From Gammaproteobacteria bacterium (GTDB taxonomy: Bacteria; Pseudomonadota; Gammaproteobacteria; Steroidobacterales; Steroidobacteraceae): DNA of 64,000 bases. The notes beneath the pieces were generated by a model. That model ran no database searches. It worked only from the letters and a program-made list of their open reading frames with translations, and was not told the origin of the DNA. This document shows, piece after piece, positions 1-7,652 of this stretch; the first letter of the stretch is position 1, and the number at the start of each line of letters is the position of its first letter. The stretch spans positions 62,001 through 126,000 of the forward strand of contig JADJHU010000015.1 in NCBI GenBank assembly GCA_016707425.1, in the 5' to 3' direction. A program made the position numbers and the translations under genes.

Positions 1-537
1 GGAATTTATGACGAGCACGCCGGCCTGAGGGATCGCTTCGCCGGCGCCGGCATGGTGACTCCTGCGCTCGCCGCACGCCTCGGGCTCACCGGGCTCGTGG
101 GCCGCGCGAGCGGCCAGGCGCACGATCTGCGCAGCGATGCGCCCTGGGCGCCCTACGACGAGCTCGCGCCCGGAAAGGCCGGTGCCACGGAGGGCGACGT
201 CGCCGCTCGCGTCGCCGTACGCTTCGACGAGCTCTTCGAGTCCTGTCGCCTGATCGGGCGCATCGTGAGGGACCTCCCGGGAGGCACGCATCTCGCCGCC
301 GGTCTCCCGACGCCGCCCGAGGGCGCGCTCGGCATCGGACTCATCGAGGGCTGGCGCGGCCCCGTGATGATCGCGCTCGAGGCGGGCGCCTCCGGCAGCA
401 TCCGCCGCTGCCATCCGCATGATCCGTCCTGGCAGAACTGGCCGGTGCTCGAGCACGCCATCATCGGCAACATCGTTCCGGATTTCCCGCTCATCAACAA
501 GTCCTTCAACCTCGCCTACAGCGGACACGACCTCTGA
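1..537 (+). CDS. Energy-converting hydrogenase-like large subunit (HyfG/NuoD family), C-terminal part
   Basis: The frame is open from the first base, so the gene begins outside the window; 178 residues remain. It matches the C-terminal region of the group-4 hydrogenase large subunit / NuoD family, including the stretch GNIVPDFPLINKSFNLAYSG just before the stop. True [NiFe] enzymes of this family (such as HycE) carry a DPCxxC nickel-binding motif and a cleaved tail near the C-terminus. Here the equivalent region reads HPHDPSWQNWP with no cysteine pair, and the protein ends shortly after. This suggests an Ehr-type (energy-converting hydrogenase-related) subunit without the NiFe site rather than a hydrogenase. 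The stop overlaps the next start by one base, so the two are translationally coupled. The N-terminal ligand motif lies outside the window and cannot be checked. Confidence 0.8.
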   Translation, partial: GIYDEHAGLRDRFAGAGMVTPALAARLGLTGLVGRASGQAHDLRSDAPWAPYDELAPGKAGATEGDVAARVAVRFDELFESCRLIGRIVRDLPGGTHLAAGLPTPPEGALGIGLIEGWRGPVMIALEAGASGSIRRCHPHDPSWQNWPVLEHAIIGNIVPDFPLINKSFNLAYSGHDL

Positions 538-1064
538 TGTGGAAGACCCTGCGCCAGATCGCCCGCACGGGCATCGTCACGCAGCCGCCGCCAACGGGCG
601 ATGGCAGCCTGCGCCTGCGCGAGGCGCTGCAGGCGGACATTCGCGAGATCCTCGGTCGCGCGCTGTGCATCCGCGTGGTCGACAGCGGTTCCTGCAATGG
701 CTGCGAACTCGAGATCCAGGCACTGAACAATCCTGTCTACAACCTCGAGGGTCTGGGCATCCGCTTCGTCGCCAGCCCCCGTCATGCCGATTTGCTGCTT
801 GTCACAGGACCGGTCGCGAGGAACATGGACGTGGCGCTGCGCCGCACCTGGGACGCCATGCCGGACCCGAAACTCGTGCTCGCAACCGGCGACTGCGCCG
901 CCACCGGCGGCATCTTTGGCGAGACCTACGCGACCCGCGGTCGCCTCGCGAGCGTGATCCCGGTGGATATCGTCGTGCCGGGCTGCCCGCCCGCGCCGGA
1001 GCGCATCCTCGCGGGAATCCTGGCGGCGATCAGGGCAAGCCACGCGCACCCGAGATCCAGATGA
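537..1064 (+). CDS. NuoB/HyfI-like small subunit (4Fe-4S protein)
   Basis: This 175-residue protein belongs to the NADH dehydrogenase 20 kDa / hydrogenase small subunit family. The cysteines expected to bind the proximal [4Fe-4S] cluster are all visible: GSCNGCELEIQ, GDCAATGGIF and PGCPPAPERIL. It should sit next to the large subunit on the cytoplasmic face of a membrane-bound ion-pumping complex. Its ATG overlaps the large subunit stop (TGATG). It is the last gene of its operon, because the next genes are of unrelated type and composition. With the upstream subunit apparently lacking NiFe ligands, I would annotate it as part of an Ehr-like complex; the electron acceptor cannot be told from the sequence. 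Confidence 0.85.
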   Translation: MWKTLRQIARTGIVTQPPPTGDGSLRLREALQADIREILGRALCIRVVDSGSCNGCELEIQALNNPVYNLEGLGIRFVASPRHADLLLVTGPVARNMDVALRRTWDAMPDPKLVLATGDCAATGGIFGETYATRGRLASVIPVDIVVPGCPPAPERILAGILAAIRASHAHPRSR

Positions 1065-1171
1065 GCGTAAGCTGTCAACGCCGATCCCGCATACGATGCG
1101 CCCGAGCAGGCGCTGCTGCGGAACCGGCATCATGAGAACTGTGCGCCATGCCGGCAATGACAGGTGCGGCG

Positions 1172-1366
1172 ATGGAAGACACTGAACCGTTCATCATATC
1201 GATCAGCGACGAGGCGCTCGACGATCTGCGCGAGCGCGCGCTGAACGAGCTCGTGCATTTCCGCACGACTATCGACAGGCTGCCCCATCCGTCTTGGTCC
1301 ACCAGATGGCTGCCAGCGCGCCTGCATTTGGGTTGGACCAGAAGATCATCCAGGTGGTTCTCATGA
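1172..1366 (+). pseudogene. Possible 5' remnant of an epoxide hydrolase gene
   Basis: A reading frame from the ATG at 1172 begins MEDTEPFIISISDEALDDL. This resembles the start of the N-terminal domain of microsomal-type epoxide hydrolases (EHN), which typically open with EPF, a short strand and D.LDDLR.RL. After about 25 residues the resemblance ends, and the frame runs into unrelated sequence and stops within the start of the GMC gene. I read this as a truncated gene whose remainder was deleted when the downstream segment joined. The match is short and made by eye; it could be coincidence. Confidence 0.3.
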
Positions 1367-3045
1367 GCAGCTCCGATGCGTCTGTGTTCGATTTCATTGT
1401 CGTAGGAGCCGGCTCCGCGGGCAGCGTATTGGCAAGCAAGCTCAGTGAAAGCGGCCGCCATTCCGTGCTTCTTCTTGAGCAGGGCAGGAGGGATTCCAGC
1501 GCCTTGCTGACGATGCCCAAAGGGTTCGGCGCTGTCCTGGCGGGCAACATTTATGTGAGCAGGTACTCTGCAACACGCGCCGCCGATGAACCGGCCAATG
1601 AAGTCTGGCTACGGGGCAAAACGCTCGGCGGCTCGAGCTCTGTCAACGGCATGTTGTGGATCCGGCCACAGCCGGGCGGTTTCTCGGCTCTTGCCAGAGC
1701 AGGCGGTGCCGAGTGGAGCTGGCCTCGTATGGCGTCGTATTTCGATGCGCTGGATGGCGCTGGTTCTCGCGATGGCATCATGCCGATCACTACTCACGCG
1801 CACCAGCACGACATCACACAGTCTTTCATCGAATCGTGCTGTGCGACCGGATTGCCACGCCATGACCGGATGGCCGATATCGGACAAAGGGGCGTCGGAT
1901 ATTTGCATTTCAATATCGATCAGACGGGCAAGCGTCGTAGTGCGGCCGCTGCGTTCCTGAAGCCCTACCATCGACGAGCCAACATGCGTATTGAAACGGA
2001 CACTCGGGTCGACAGGCTCGTCTTCCAGGGGAAACGCGCGACCTCGGTCATCTGCCGTCGCAAAGGCCGGATAATTACCTACACGGCGCAGCGTGAAATC
2101 ATACTCTGCGCTGGTACCTTGGAATCACCACAAATCCTGCAGCGATCCGGGATCGGGCCCGCTCCGCTGCTGGAAGAATTGGGCATCCCCATTGTCCATG
2201 CCAATTCCGGTGTCGGTGGCAACCTTCGCGAGCACTTCCTCTTGGGCATAAATTTCGAAGTCCGCTCCTGGGCTGATACGGAAAACCGCCAATACTCTGG
2301 CCTTCCTTTGTTTTGGAATGTGTTCCGCTACTACCTCACCGGACGGGGTCCAATGGCCCAAGCCCCATGTCATGCTGCCGCCTTCATATGCTCTGACAAG
2401 CGGCTGAATGAACCAGACATTCAATTGATGTTTGCACCCTATTCTCGCGAAGGAAATGGCTTCAGCGCGGTTCCGGGAGTCAGCATTGTTGGCTATCCGA
2501 TGTTTCCGCAAGATACCGGGCAAGTCCTGATCCGTTCGTCCGATCCGGACGTCGCCCCGCTGATCAAGCCGAGCTACCTCAGTGACGACCGGGATCGGCA
2601 CAAGAGCGTTGTGGCGGTGCGCCGTATCCGTGAGATAGCCGCGCAGCCACCACTGGCATCGGCCTTGGTGAGGGAGATGCCATCGTCCTCCGCGGCACAG
2701 ACGGACGAAGAGATCGTCGACTACTACCGGGCAAATGGCGTACCGGGGTTTCATGCTACCGGAACATGCGCCATGGGCAGTGATGACGTAGATTCCGTTG
2801 TCGATGGAAATACCCGCGTTCGTGGAGTCGATGGAGTTCGAGTGGTCGACTGCTCGATTTATCCGGCGATGCTTGCAGGTGTCACGAACGCCCTGACCAT
2901 AGCCGTTGCGATGCGTGCGGCCGACATGATCCTCGACGAACATTGCGCAAATCGGCACGCAGCGCCGATTGGTAGTGCGCCAGCGTTGCTCCCAAAGCTC
3001 CCCCAAGAGAGCGGTCGAAAGCAGGAATCGGCCGCTTCCCGTTGA
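1363..3045 (+). CDS. GMC-family FAD oxidoreductase (choline/alcohol dehydrogenase type)
   Basis: This 560-residue flavoprotein has the family's FAD-binding fold: FIVVGAGSAGSVLASKLSE at residues 11-29, GMC signature 1 around GKTLGGSSSVNGMLW and signature 2 at GTLESPQILQRSGIGP. The C-terminal part has HATGTCAMG and the final FAD-contacting block near DCSIYPAMLAGVTNA. Such enzymes oxidise alcohols or polyols to aldehydes or acids; the substrate cannot be predicted. The start at 1363 is chosen over an in-frame ATG at 1294 because AGGTGG (1352-1357) lies five bases before it and homology begins just after it. Base composition is visibly AT-richer than in the flanking genes, and a possible epoxide hydrolase scrap lies immediately upstream, both consistent with acquired DNA. 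Confidence 0.9.
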   Translation: MSSSDASVFDFIVVGAGSAGSVLASKLSESGRHSVLLLEQGRRDSSALLTMPKGFGAVLAGNIYVSRYSATRAADEPANEVWLRGKTLGGSSSVNGMLWIRPQPGGFSALARAGGAEWSWPRMASYFDALDGAGSRDGIMPITTHAHQHDITQSFIESCCATGLPRHDRMADIGQRGVGYLHFNIDQTGKRRSAAAAFLKPYHRRANMRIETDTRVDRLVFQGKRATSVICRRKGRIITYTAQREIILCAGTLESPQILQRSGIGPAPLLEELGIPIVHANSGVGGNLREHFLLGINFEVRSWADTENRQYSGLPLFWNVFRYYLTGRGPMAQAPCHAAAFICSDKRLNEPDIQLMFAPYSREGNGFSAVPGVSIVGYPMFPQDTGQVLIRSSDPDVAPLIKPSYLSDDRDRHKSVVAVRRIREIAAQPPLASALVREMPSSSAAQTDEEIVDYYRANGVPGFHATGTCAMGSDDVDSVVDGNTRVRGVDGVRVVDCSIYPAMLAGVTNALTIAVAMRAADMILDEHCANRHAAPIGSAPALLPKLPQESGRKQESAASR

Positions 3046-3192
3046 TCTCGGCTCAACGACTCCGTTCCGTCAGCTGGCGGGGCACCCGCTGGGAGCCTCT
3101 GCGCGGATGAGCAGGCGAGGCTCAGTCGGCGGAGATTTTCGGTTCAAGGTTTATGATTGAATGCAGAGATCACGAAAGAAAGGAACGTGCCC

Positions 3193-3507
3193 ATGGTTAC
3201 GGTCATCGTAAAATACAAGACGCCGAAGCGTTATACCCGCGCGGAGATTTCCGCGATGCTGCGAGTAGGGGCCGAGAATATTTTCAAGTCCATGCCTCAC
3301 CTTTACAGCAAGCAATTTTGCTTTGATACCGAAAGCAGTGAGGGACTGTCTGTTTACCTTTGGGATTCCAGGGAGAATGCCGCGGCCTTTTTTAACGATC
3401 AGTTTCTCGAGACTTTCAAGCAGAGTATGGGGGCAACCCCGTCGGTCGAATTTTACGACACCATCGTAACCGTCGATAACCGCGCAGGTGACATCATGAC
3501 GGCCTAG
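3193..3507 (+). CDS. YdhR-like small dimeric alpha-beta barrel protein
   Basis: A 104-residue protein beginning MVTVIVKYKTPKRYTRAEIS. Length and pattern (a hydrophobic strand, a long helix, then a central LYSKQFCF / LSVYLWDS strand pair) fit the YdhR / antibiotic-biosynthesis-monooxygenase-like ferredoxin-fold family, whose members often accompany oxidative degradation genes. Catalytic activity is not established for most of them. The ATG at 3193 is preferred because a good Shine-Dalgarno (AAAGAAAGGA, 3175-3184) lies eight bases upstream; an alternative TTG at 3157 has none. The gene is AT-rich like the GMC gene before it, so both may have arrived together. Confidence 0.65.
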   Translation: MVTVIVKYKTPKRYTRAEISAMLRVGAENIFKSMPHLYSKQFCFDTESSEGLSVYLWDSRENAAAFFNDQFLETFKQSMGATPSVEFYDTIVTVDNRAGDIMTA

Positions 3508-3636
3508 CGACGTGCCCGGTAATCGCTGTATAGCCTCGGATTGGTGGCGAATACGACCGTCCGTTTGCACTCGACCGGCATCAGATTCCCGTGGAGTTCG
3601 CCGGGGCACCCAGATATGCCGCTCGCCTCGGCGTTC

Positions 3637-5067
3637 TTATCCCTTTATGCAAATCAATGGCTCGACGCGCGCCACTTTGCGCGCGAGGCCCGCGGCGTCG
3701 GCGGCGTCGACCACGGCAGACACGTCTTTATACGCGCCCGGGGCCTCCTCGGCGACGCCGCGCGACGATGGGCTGCGGATGAGAATGCCGCGCGCGGCAA
3801 GTTCATCGATCACCTGCCGCCCTTTCCAGCGCCGGAAGGCCTGATGCCGGCTCATGGCGCGCCCGGCGCCGTGACAGGCGGAGCTGAACGCCAGCGTTTC
3901 GCCAGCCGCCGTGCCGGCGAGGATGTACGAGCTGGTCCCCATGGAACCGCCGATCAGCACTGGCTGTCCCACGGCGCGCAACGCCGGGGGAATGTCGGGG
4001 TGCCCCGGCCCGAAGGCGCGCGTCGCCCCTTTGCGATGCACGTACAGCTCGCGCGATCGGTCGTCGACCACGTGTCGCTCAACCTTGCAGGTGTTGTGCG
4101 ACACGTCGTACAGCAGCGGCAGGTGCGCGCGCGGCAGCACCTTGGCGAAGGCCGCGCGTGTCAGGTGCGTGAGGATCTGACGGTTGGCGAGCGCACAATT
4201 GATCCCGGCGCGCATCGCGCCGAGATAGGCCTCGCCGATTTCTGAGTTCACCGGCGCGCACGCGAGTTCGCGATCGGGCAGGGCGATGCCGTGGTGCACG
4301 GCGGCGACGACCATTTTCTTCAGGAACTCGGTACCGATCTGGTGACCGAGGCCGCGCGAGCCGCAGTGCATGCTGACGACCACGGAATTCTCGCGCAGAC
4401 CGAAGACCTCGGCTGCGGCAGCGTCGTAAACCGCTGCTACCTTCTGCACCTCCAGATAATGGTTGCCGGAGCCGAGCGTGCCCATCTCGTCGCGCTGGCG
4501 TGTCTTGGCATGCTCCGATACACAATCCGGATGGGCGCCGCGCATCCGGCCGTGCTCCTCGATGCGCTCGAGGTCGGCGGCCGTGCCCCAGCCCTGTTCC
4601 ACCGCCCAGTGCGCGCCCCCGGCCAGCATCGCATCCATTTCCTCGCGATCCAGGCGGATGGCGCCGGTGCTGCCAAGGCCGGCGGGAATCTCCTTGTACA
4701 AGGTGTCGGCCAGCGCCTTCTGCACTGGCATCACGTCCTCGACCGTCAGACCGGTATGCAGGCAGCGCACGCCGCAGGAGATGTCGAAACCGACGCCGCC
4801 TGCGGACACGACGCCACCCTCGTCGGCATCGAACGCGGCCACGCCGCCGATCGGGAAGCCATAACCCCAATGTGCGTCGGGCATGGCGCAGGACGCCTTG
4901 ACGATACCCGGCAGCGTGGCGACGTTGCAGAGCTGCTCGTAGACCTTGTGGTCCATTCCGTGGATGAGCGTCTCATCGGCGTAGATGATCGCCGGCACGC
5001 GCATGGTGCCGTGGGGAGCGATTTCCCATTCATATTCGGTGTGGCGACTGAAGAGCGAGATGTCCAT
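3637..5067 (-). CDS. rtcB: RNA-splicing ligase RtcB
   Basis: A 476-residue protein with the full RtcB signature set. It joins 2',3'-cyclic phosphate or 3'-phosphate ends to 5'-hydroxyl RNA ends using GTP and Mn2+. Visible motifs are MPDAHWGYGFPIGGVAAFD, GGVGFDISCGVR (with the metal-binding cysteine), LGSGNHYLEVQ, HCGSRGLGHQ, and near the C-terminus SSACHGAGRAMSR, whose histidine is the guanylylation site in characterised homologues. All metal-ligand regions look intact. The archease gene lies directly upstream on the same strand (93-base gap). Archease activates RtcB turnover, so this is a functional pair for RNA repair or tRNA maintenance. No RtcR-type regulator is visible nearby. Confidence 0.96.
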   Translation of the reverse strand: MDISLFSRHTEYEWEIAPHGTMRVPAIIYADETLIHGMDHKVYEQLCNVATLPGIVKASCAMPDAHWGYGFPIGGVAAFDADEGGVVSAGGVGFDISCGVRCLHTGLTVEDVMPVQKALADTLYKEIPAGLGSTGAIRLDREEMDAMLAGGAHWAVEQGWGTAADLERIEEHGRMRGAHPDCVSEHAKTRQRDEMGTLGSGNHYLEVQKVAAVYDAAAAEVFGLRENSVVVSMHCGSRGLGHQIGTEFLKKMVVAAVHHGIALPDRELACAPVNSEIGEAYLGAMRAGINCALANRQILTHLTRAAFAKVLPRAHLPLLYDVSHNTCKVERHVVDDRSRELYVHRKGATRAFGPGHPDIPPALRAVGQPVLIGGSMGTSSYILAGTAAGETLAFSSACHGAGRAMSRHQAFRRWKGRQVIDELAARGILIRSPSSRGVAEEAPGAYKDVSAVVDAADAAGLARKVARVEPLICIKG

Positions 5068-5160
5068 ATGGAACCTGCGAGTCGTCAGGCGTGGCTCGTG
5101 AAACGCGTGCCGGGCCGGCAGCCACTGCGATTCACGGCTTACGATTCACGTCCTGCGGCC

Positions 5161-5583
5161 TTACACATCCACCACGCATTGCGCCACCCATTCGCCGATC
5201 GGGTCCCGCGCCACTCTCAACGCCGTGTAGGTGGCGCCCTTGATCTCTACCGCCGGCTGGTGCTTTTCCGGATTCAGTGGCTCGCCCCAAGCACGCGCGG
5301 TCAAGCAGTGCGCGTCGATGTGAACCTCAAAACGGCCGAACAGCAGTTTACGTATGGCCATTTCATAGATCAGGGCATTTAGCCAATCGACGAACAACAG
5401 CTCGTCATCCGGCGCCCGACAGGCGATCTCGGCGGCTTCGCTGGCAGCGATTTTCTCCGGATCTGTGATCACGGCAATCATGGCCAGCGCCGCCTGCTCG
5501 AACGCCTGCTCGATGGTGGCACCGACGCCGCGCACACCCATGTCGGCCTCGTGCGGAAAATGCTCCCAGCGCGCGTCCCTCAT
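5161..5583 (-). CDS. Archease, RtcB activator
   Basis: This 140-residue protein matches the archease family: the N-terminal WEHFPHEADMGVRGVGA region, the central LFVDWLNALIYEM and the C-terminal ATYTALRV block are all present, with several conserved acidic residues likely to bind Ca2+ or another divalent metal. Archease accelerates guanylylation and turnover of RtcB. It is the first gene of a two-gene operon with rtcB. Length is normal for the family. The upstream sequence (5584-5700) separates it from the relic integron and presumably holds the operon promoter; no clear sigma-54 box was seen there, unlike the rtcBA operon of E. coli. Confidence 0.92.
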   Translation of the reverse strand: MRDARWEHFPHEADMGVRGVGATIEQAFEQAALAMIAVITDPEKIAASEAAEIACRAPDDELLFVDWLNALIYEMAIRKLLFGRFEVHIDAHCLTARAWGEPLNPEKHQPAVEIKGATYTALRVARDPIGEWVAQCVVDV

Positions 5584-5701
5584 GTGGCACTCGTCACCGG
5601 ATCGTATCCCACCCGTGGTGTGCGGGCCCGCAAGTATTGATTCGGTTCGACTCGTCCCCGGTTCATCACCGCGGAGAGCCGGGCGGGTTGATTGTCGGCG
5701 A

Positions 5702-5736
5702 GGGTTCGCAGCGCCGCCCGCTGCATGCTGTTATTG
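5702..5736 (-). repeat. Partial attC-like site after mrr
   Basis: Read on the minus strand, just after the mrr stop, the sequence CCAATAACAGCATGCAGCGG begins like the 5' half of an integron attC site (a degenerate YYYAAC core followed by an L-box arm). The matching 3' half with a GTTRRRY core is missing. I interpret it as a truncated attC that marks the distal end of the cassette array. Confidence 0.4.
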
Positions 5737-5748
5737 GACGGCTCTTGC

Positions 5749-6659
5749 TCACTCCTCGCTGAAGTAATCGGAATCAATCTTCTTAACCTCGTACGACCGC
5801 GAAACGGACACCCCAACGTTGTGGTCGATCATGTGCTTGGCGAGTGCTGCCCCGTCTATGAGTACGATCTTGCTTTCGATACGCGAAGTGAACTCCAAAG
5901 CATCTCCGGAAAACGACGAGGTCGTTATGAATACGCCCTTGCGTGCACGATGCCCTTGAAGCGCGCCCGCAAACTTTTGAATCTCGGGCCGCCCCACGGT
6001 GCCATCCCAGCGCTTCGCTTGGATGTAGATCAAGTCGAGGCCAAGACGATCCTCCTTGATGATGCCGTCGATTCCCCGTCACCGCTCTTGCCCACCGCCT
6101 GTCCGGCATCTCGAAGTGTGCCTCCGTACCCCATTCGAACGAGCAGTTCGACGACCAGGCGCTCAAAGAACGACGGAGAAGCGGACTTCACTCGATCCAG
6201 GAGTTCGGCCTCGAGGTCCAGTCGGAGGCGTTGGTAGGCTAAGTCAAGTGCCTCCTCCGGAGTTGCGTCACTGGAATTGCCAACCGTCGCCGCCGGCTTG
6301 TCCGGACGCTCATGCCGCAGCTCCCGGAAGGCAATGAACTCCGGGAATCGCTCCAAGTACTTCACGTCGATCCGCTCAGGCTTTGAGGCGAGAACCTTCT
6401 GGCCGCGCTCGGTGATCCGGAAGAACCCACGACGAGTCGAGGCAATCAGTCCAGCCTTCTTCAGGTAGGTGCGAGCCCAACCGGCGCGGTTCCGAATAAC
6501 AGTCTGCTGGCCGCTCCCGAGCAGTTGCTGACGTTCCTCCGTCGAGAGATTGAACGTCTCCGCCAGCGAATCGACGACCTCGCCGATGTTGCGCTCCTTC
6601 TCATCTTCCAGAAAACGAAGAAGTGGGAGCATGATCGTTTGGTAGTCGGGTATCGCCAT
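5749..6659 (-). pseudogene. mrr: Mrr-type restriction endonuclease, frameshifted (integron cassette)
   Basis: Two frames together encode an Mrr protein of about 303 residues, the usual length. The N-terminal part is the Mrr winged-helix DNA-binding domain (IPDYQTIMLPLLRFLED onward). The second part carries the catalytic domain (IYIQAKRWDGTVGRPEIQKF), including the QAK of the PD-(D/E)xK nuclease. The frames join at 6074-6077, where a CCCC run needs one more C to read GKSGDGGIDGII through. The break could be a real null mutation or a homopolymer sequencing error. Mrr cleaves modified DNA. The ATG at 6659 has GGAG six bases upstream and lies about 30 bases after an attC-type GTTAGAC core, the normal arrangement for an integron cassette. 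If the site is repaired, the gene would be functional. Confidence 0.85.
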
Positions 6660-6690
6660 CAAGATCTCCAATCGATGCACCTGCGGGGCC

Positions 6691-6752
6691 GTCTAACGCC
6701 TAAGCTCTGCCGCCGGAGTGCGAAGGGGACCAAGCCGCGCAGCGGTTTGGCG
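6691..6752 (-). repeat. attC-like recombination site upstream of mrr
   Basis: On the minus strand this region starts near AACGCC and ends GGCGTTAGAC at 6691, giving a perfect R' core (GTTAGAC, 6697-6691) and complementary AACGCC/GGCGTT ends. The internal GAGCTTAGGC arm resembles known attC L' boxes. The 5' R'' core is degenerate, and part of the site overlaps a truncated NYN-like coding start. Confidence 0.55.
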
Positions 6753-6800
6753 TTCTCATAGTCGATAAGCATATAGTTGGCGCGTACGCTGGACTTCCCC
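6745..6800 (-). pseudogene. Remnant of a NYN/PIN-like nuclease cassette
   Basis: Between two attC-like sites, the minus strand encodes NYMLIDYENAKPLR (ATG at 6772). This resembles the first strand of NYN-domain (PIN-like) nucleases, which typically begin xxLIDYENVQP with the metal-binding aspartate. After about 14 residues the frame enters the attC-like site, so nearly the whole gene is lost. I read it as a cassette reduced to its start by internal deletion. The match is short, so confidence is modest. Confidence 0.35.
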
Positions 6801-6805
6801 TGTAC

Positions 6806-6889
6806 CGCTAACGCCCGCGTTGAGCGGCGGCGCGAGCACGTCAATGGTTGCGACGCTACATCACCATCCGCTCGAACGCGTAGTTAGAC
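6806..6889 (-). repeat. attC site of the Excalibur cassette
   Basis: This is the clearest attC in the window. On the minus strand it opens with the core GTCTAAC (6889-6883) followed by TACGCGTTCGAGCGG, and closes with CCGCTCAACGCGGGCGTTAG. The arms pair as CGCGTTCGAGCGG against CCGCTCAACGCG with one extrahelical base, as expected of a folded attC bottom strand. Length is about 84 bases. It begins six bases after the stop of the Excalibur gene, the standard spacing for a cassette. The terminal core (GTTAGCG) deviates from GTTRRRY at its last two positions. Confidence 0.75.
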
Positions 6890-6895
6890 CCCGCT

Positions 6896-7183
6896 TTACC
6901 TAGAACCGCACCACTGCTGCTCACACGGCACCCCGTCGTGGTCTCCGTCCATTTTGACGTTCGGACAGTGCTCGAGAAAATAGGTGGCTTCGGCGCAAGA
7001 CCTCATCTGCGAGCAGTACTGCCGCCCGTCGCAAGAGAAGCTGTCGGAGCGTCCCGTCTCGTTGCTGTCCAGAGACGCTGACGCAACGGGCGCATCTGCC
7101 TCCACTGGCACCGCGCGCTGACGGAACTTGTCCCAGGCCCAGACGGCCGCGACGACGAATATTAGTGGGGCCAGCTTGCGCAT
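6896..7183 (-). CDS. Membrane-anchored Excalibur-domain protein (integron cassette gene)
   Basis: A 95-residue protein with an N-terminal hydrophobic segment (LAPLIFVVAAVWAW, residues 4-17) that should act as a signal anchor, a low-complexity linker, then a cysteine-rich domain from about residue 49: FSCDGRQYCSQMRSCAEAT followed by DGDHDGVPCEQQWC. The DxDxDGxPCE core is the Excalibur calcium-binding motif, found in extracytoplasmic proteins and nucleases. The rest is too short for a nuclease. The gene sits between an attC-type core (7215-7209) and a complete attC, so it is a mobile integron cassette. Its role in the envelope is unknown. Confidence 0.8.
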   Translation of the reverse strand: MRKLAPLIFVVAAVWAWDKFRQRAVPVEADAPVASASLDSNETGRSDSFSCDGRQYCSQMRSCAEATYFLEHCPNVKMDGDHDGVPCEQQWCGSR

Positions 7184-7208
7184 GAAGGTTCGCTGATATG
7201 TCGGTGGA

Positions 7209-7226
7209 GTCTAACAGTTCGTTGAA
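7209..7226 (-). repeat. attC 3' half or attI core upstream of the first cassette
   Basis: The minus strand reads CAACGAACTGTTAGAC, ending with a perfect GTTAGAC core at 7215-7209. This looks like the L' box plus R' core of an attC, about 25 bases before the Excalibur start. No matching 5' half was found, so it is a truncated attC or an attI-derived core. Confidence 0.5.
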
Positions 7227-7303
7227 ATTCGAGGCGCATGGCGATGCGGCACATCGCTCATAATGAGCGAGGCATTTGCGGGGCACAGAAGGGCTGGAAC
7301 ACG

Positions 7304-7485
7304 ATGCGCGGCGCCGACGTGACGCAGGAGCGGTTGTTCAGCTACGTGACGCCGGAGGCGTTCGTGCTACAGGCACCCCCCGGCGACCGATCCGCGAGAT
7401 CGTGAACGCGGCCCTGCGCGAGATGGACGCGACCTTCGCGGCGATGTATGCGCCGAGGGGCCGGGAGTCGATTCCGCCGGAGCCG
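7304..7485 (+). pseudogene. IS5/IS1182-like transposase N-terminal fragment
   Basis: An ATG at 7304 opens MRGADVTQERLFSYVTPEAF and, after a frameshift near 7370-7385, continues as RPIREIVNAALREMDATF and MYAPRGRESIPPE. This is the N-terminal region of DDE transposases of the IS5/IS1182 type, which continue with LLRA.LLQ; here the sequence stops at the SIPPE position and joins integrase sequence. Only about 60 codons remain and the catalytic DDE residues are gone. It probably records an insertion followed by deletion inside the integron integrase gene. Confidence 0.65.
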
Positions 7486-7488
7486 CCA

Positions 7489-7596
7489 CACTGCTTCGCC
7501 ACCCACCTGCTGGAAGATGGCTACGACATCCGCACGGTGCAGGAGCTGCTCGGCCACGCAGACGTGAAGAGCCCGCTGGATCGCGGTGGCTCCTGA
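7489..7596 (+). pseudogene. intI: Integron integrase (IntI) C-terminal remnant
   Basis: The frame ending at 7596 encodes CFATHLLEDGYDIRTVQELL followed by GHADVK, the box II region of tyrosine recombinases in the form typical of integron integrases. The segment that should carry the catalytic tyrosine (TTMIYTHVL) is deleted and the sequence jumps to SPLDRGGS. The fragment is inactive. It lies on the plus strand while the cassette genes read leftward on the minus strand, exactly the divergent arrangement of a normal integron, which supports the reading of the whole region as a decayed chromosomal integron. Confidence 0.75.
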
Positions 7597-7652
7597 CAGC
7601 AGCGGACGCCGACCTCGGGCAGGCGCTTGAGCGTGCGTAAGTGCGGAGCGCC

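Noticed and set aside
5625..5665. GGTTCGACTCGTCC, resembling a tRNA T-arm
   Set aside because: No acceptor, D or anticodon arm could be folded around it in either direction.
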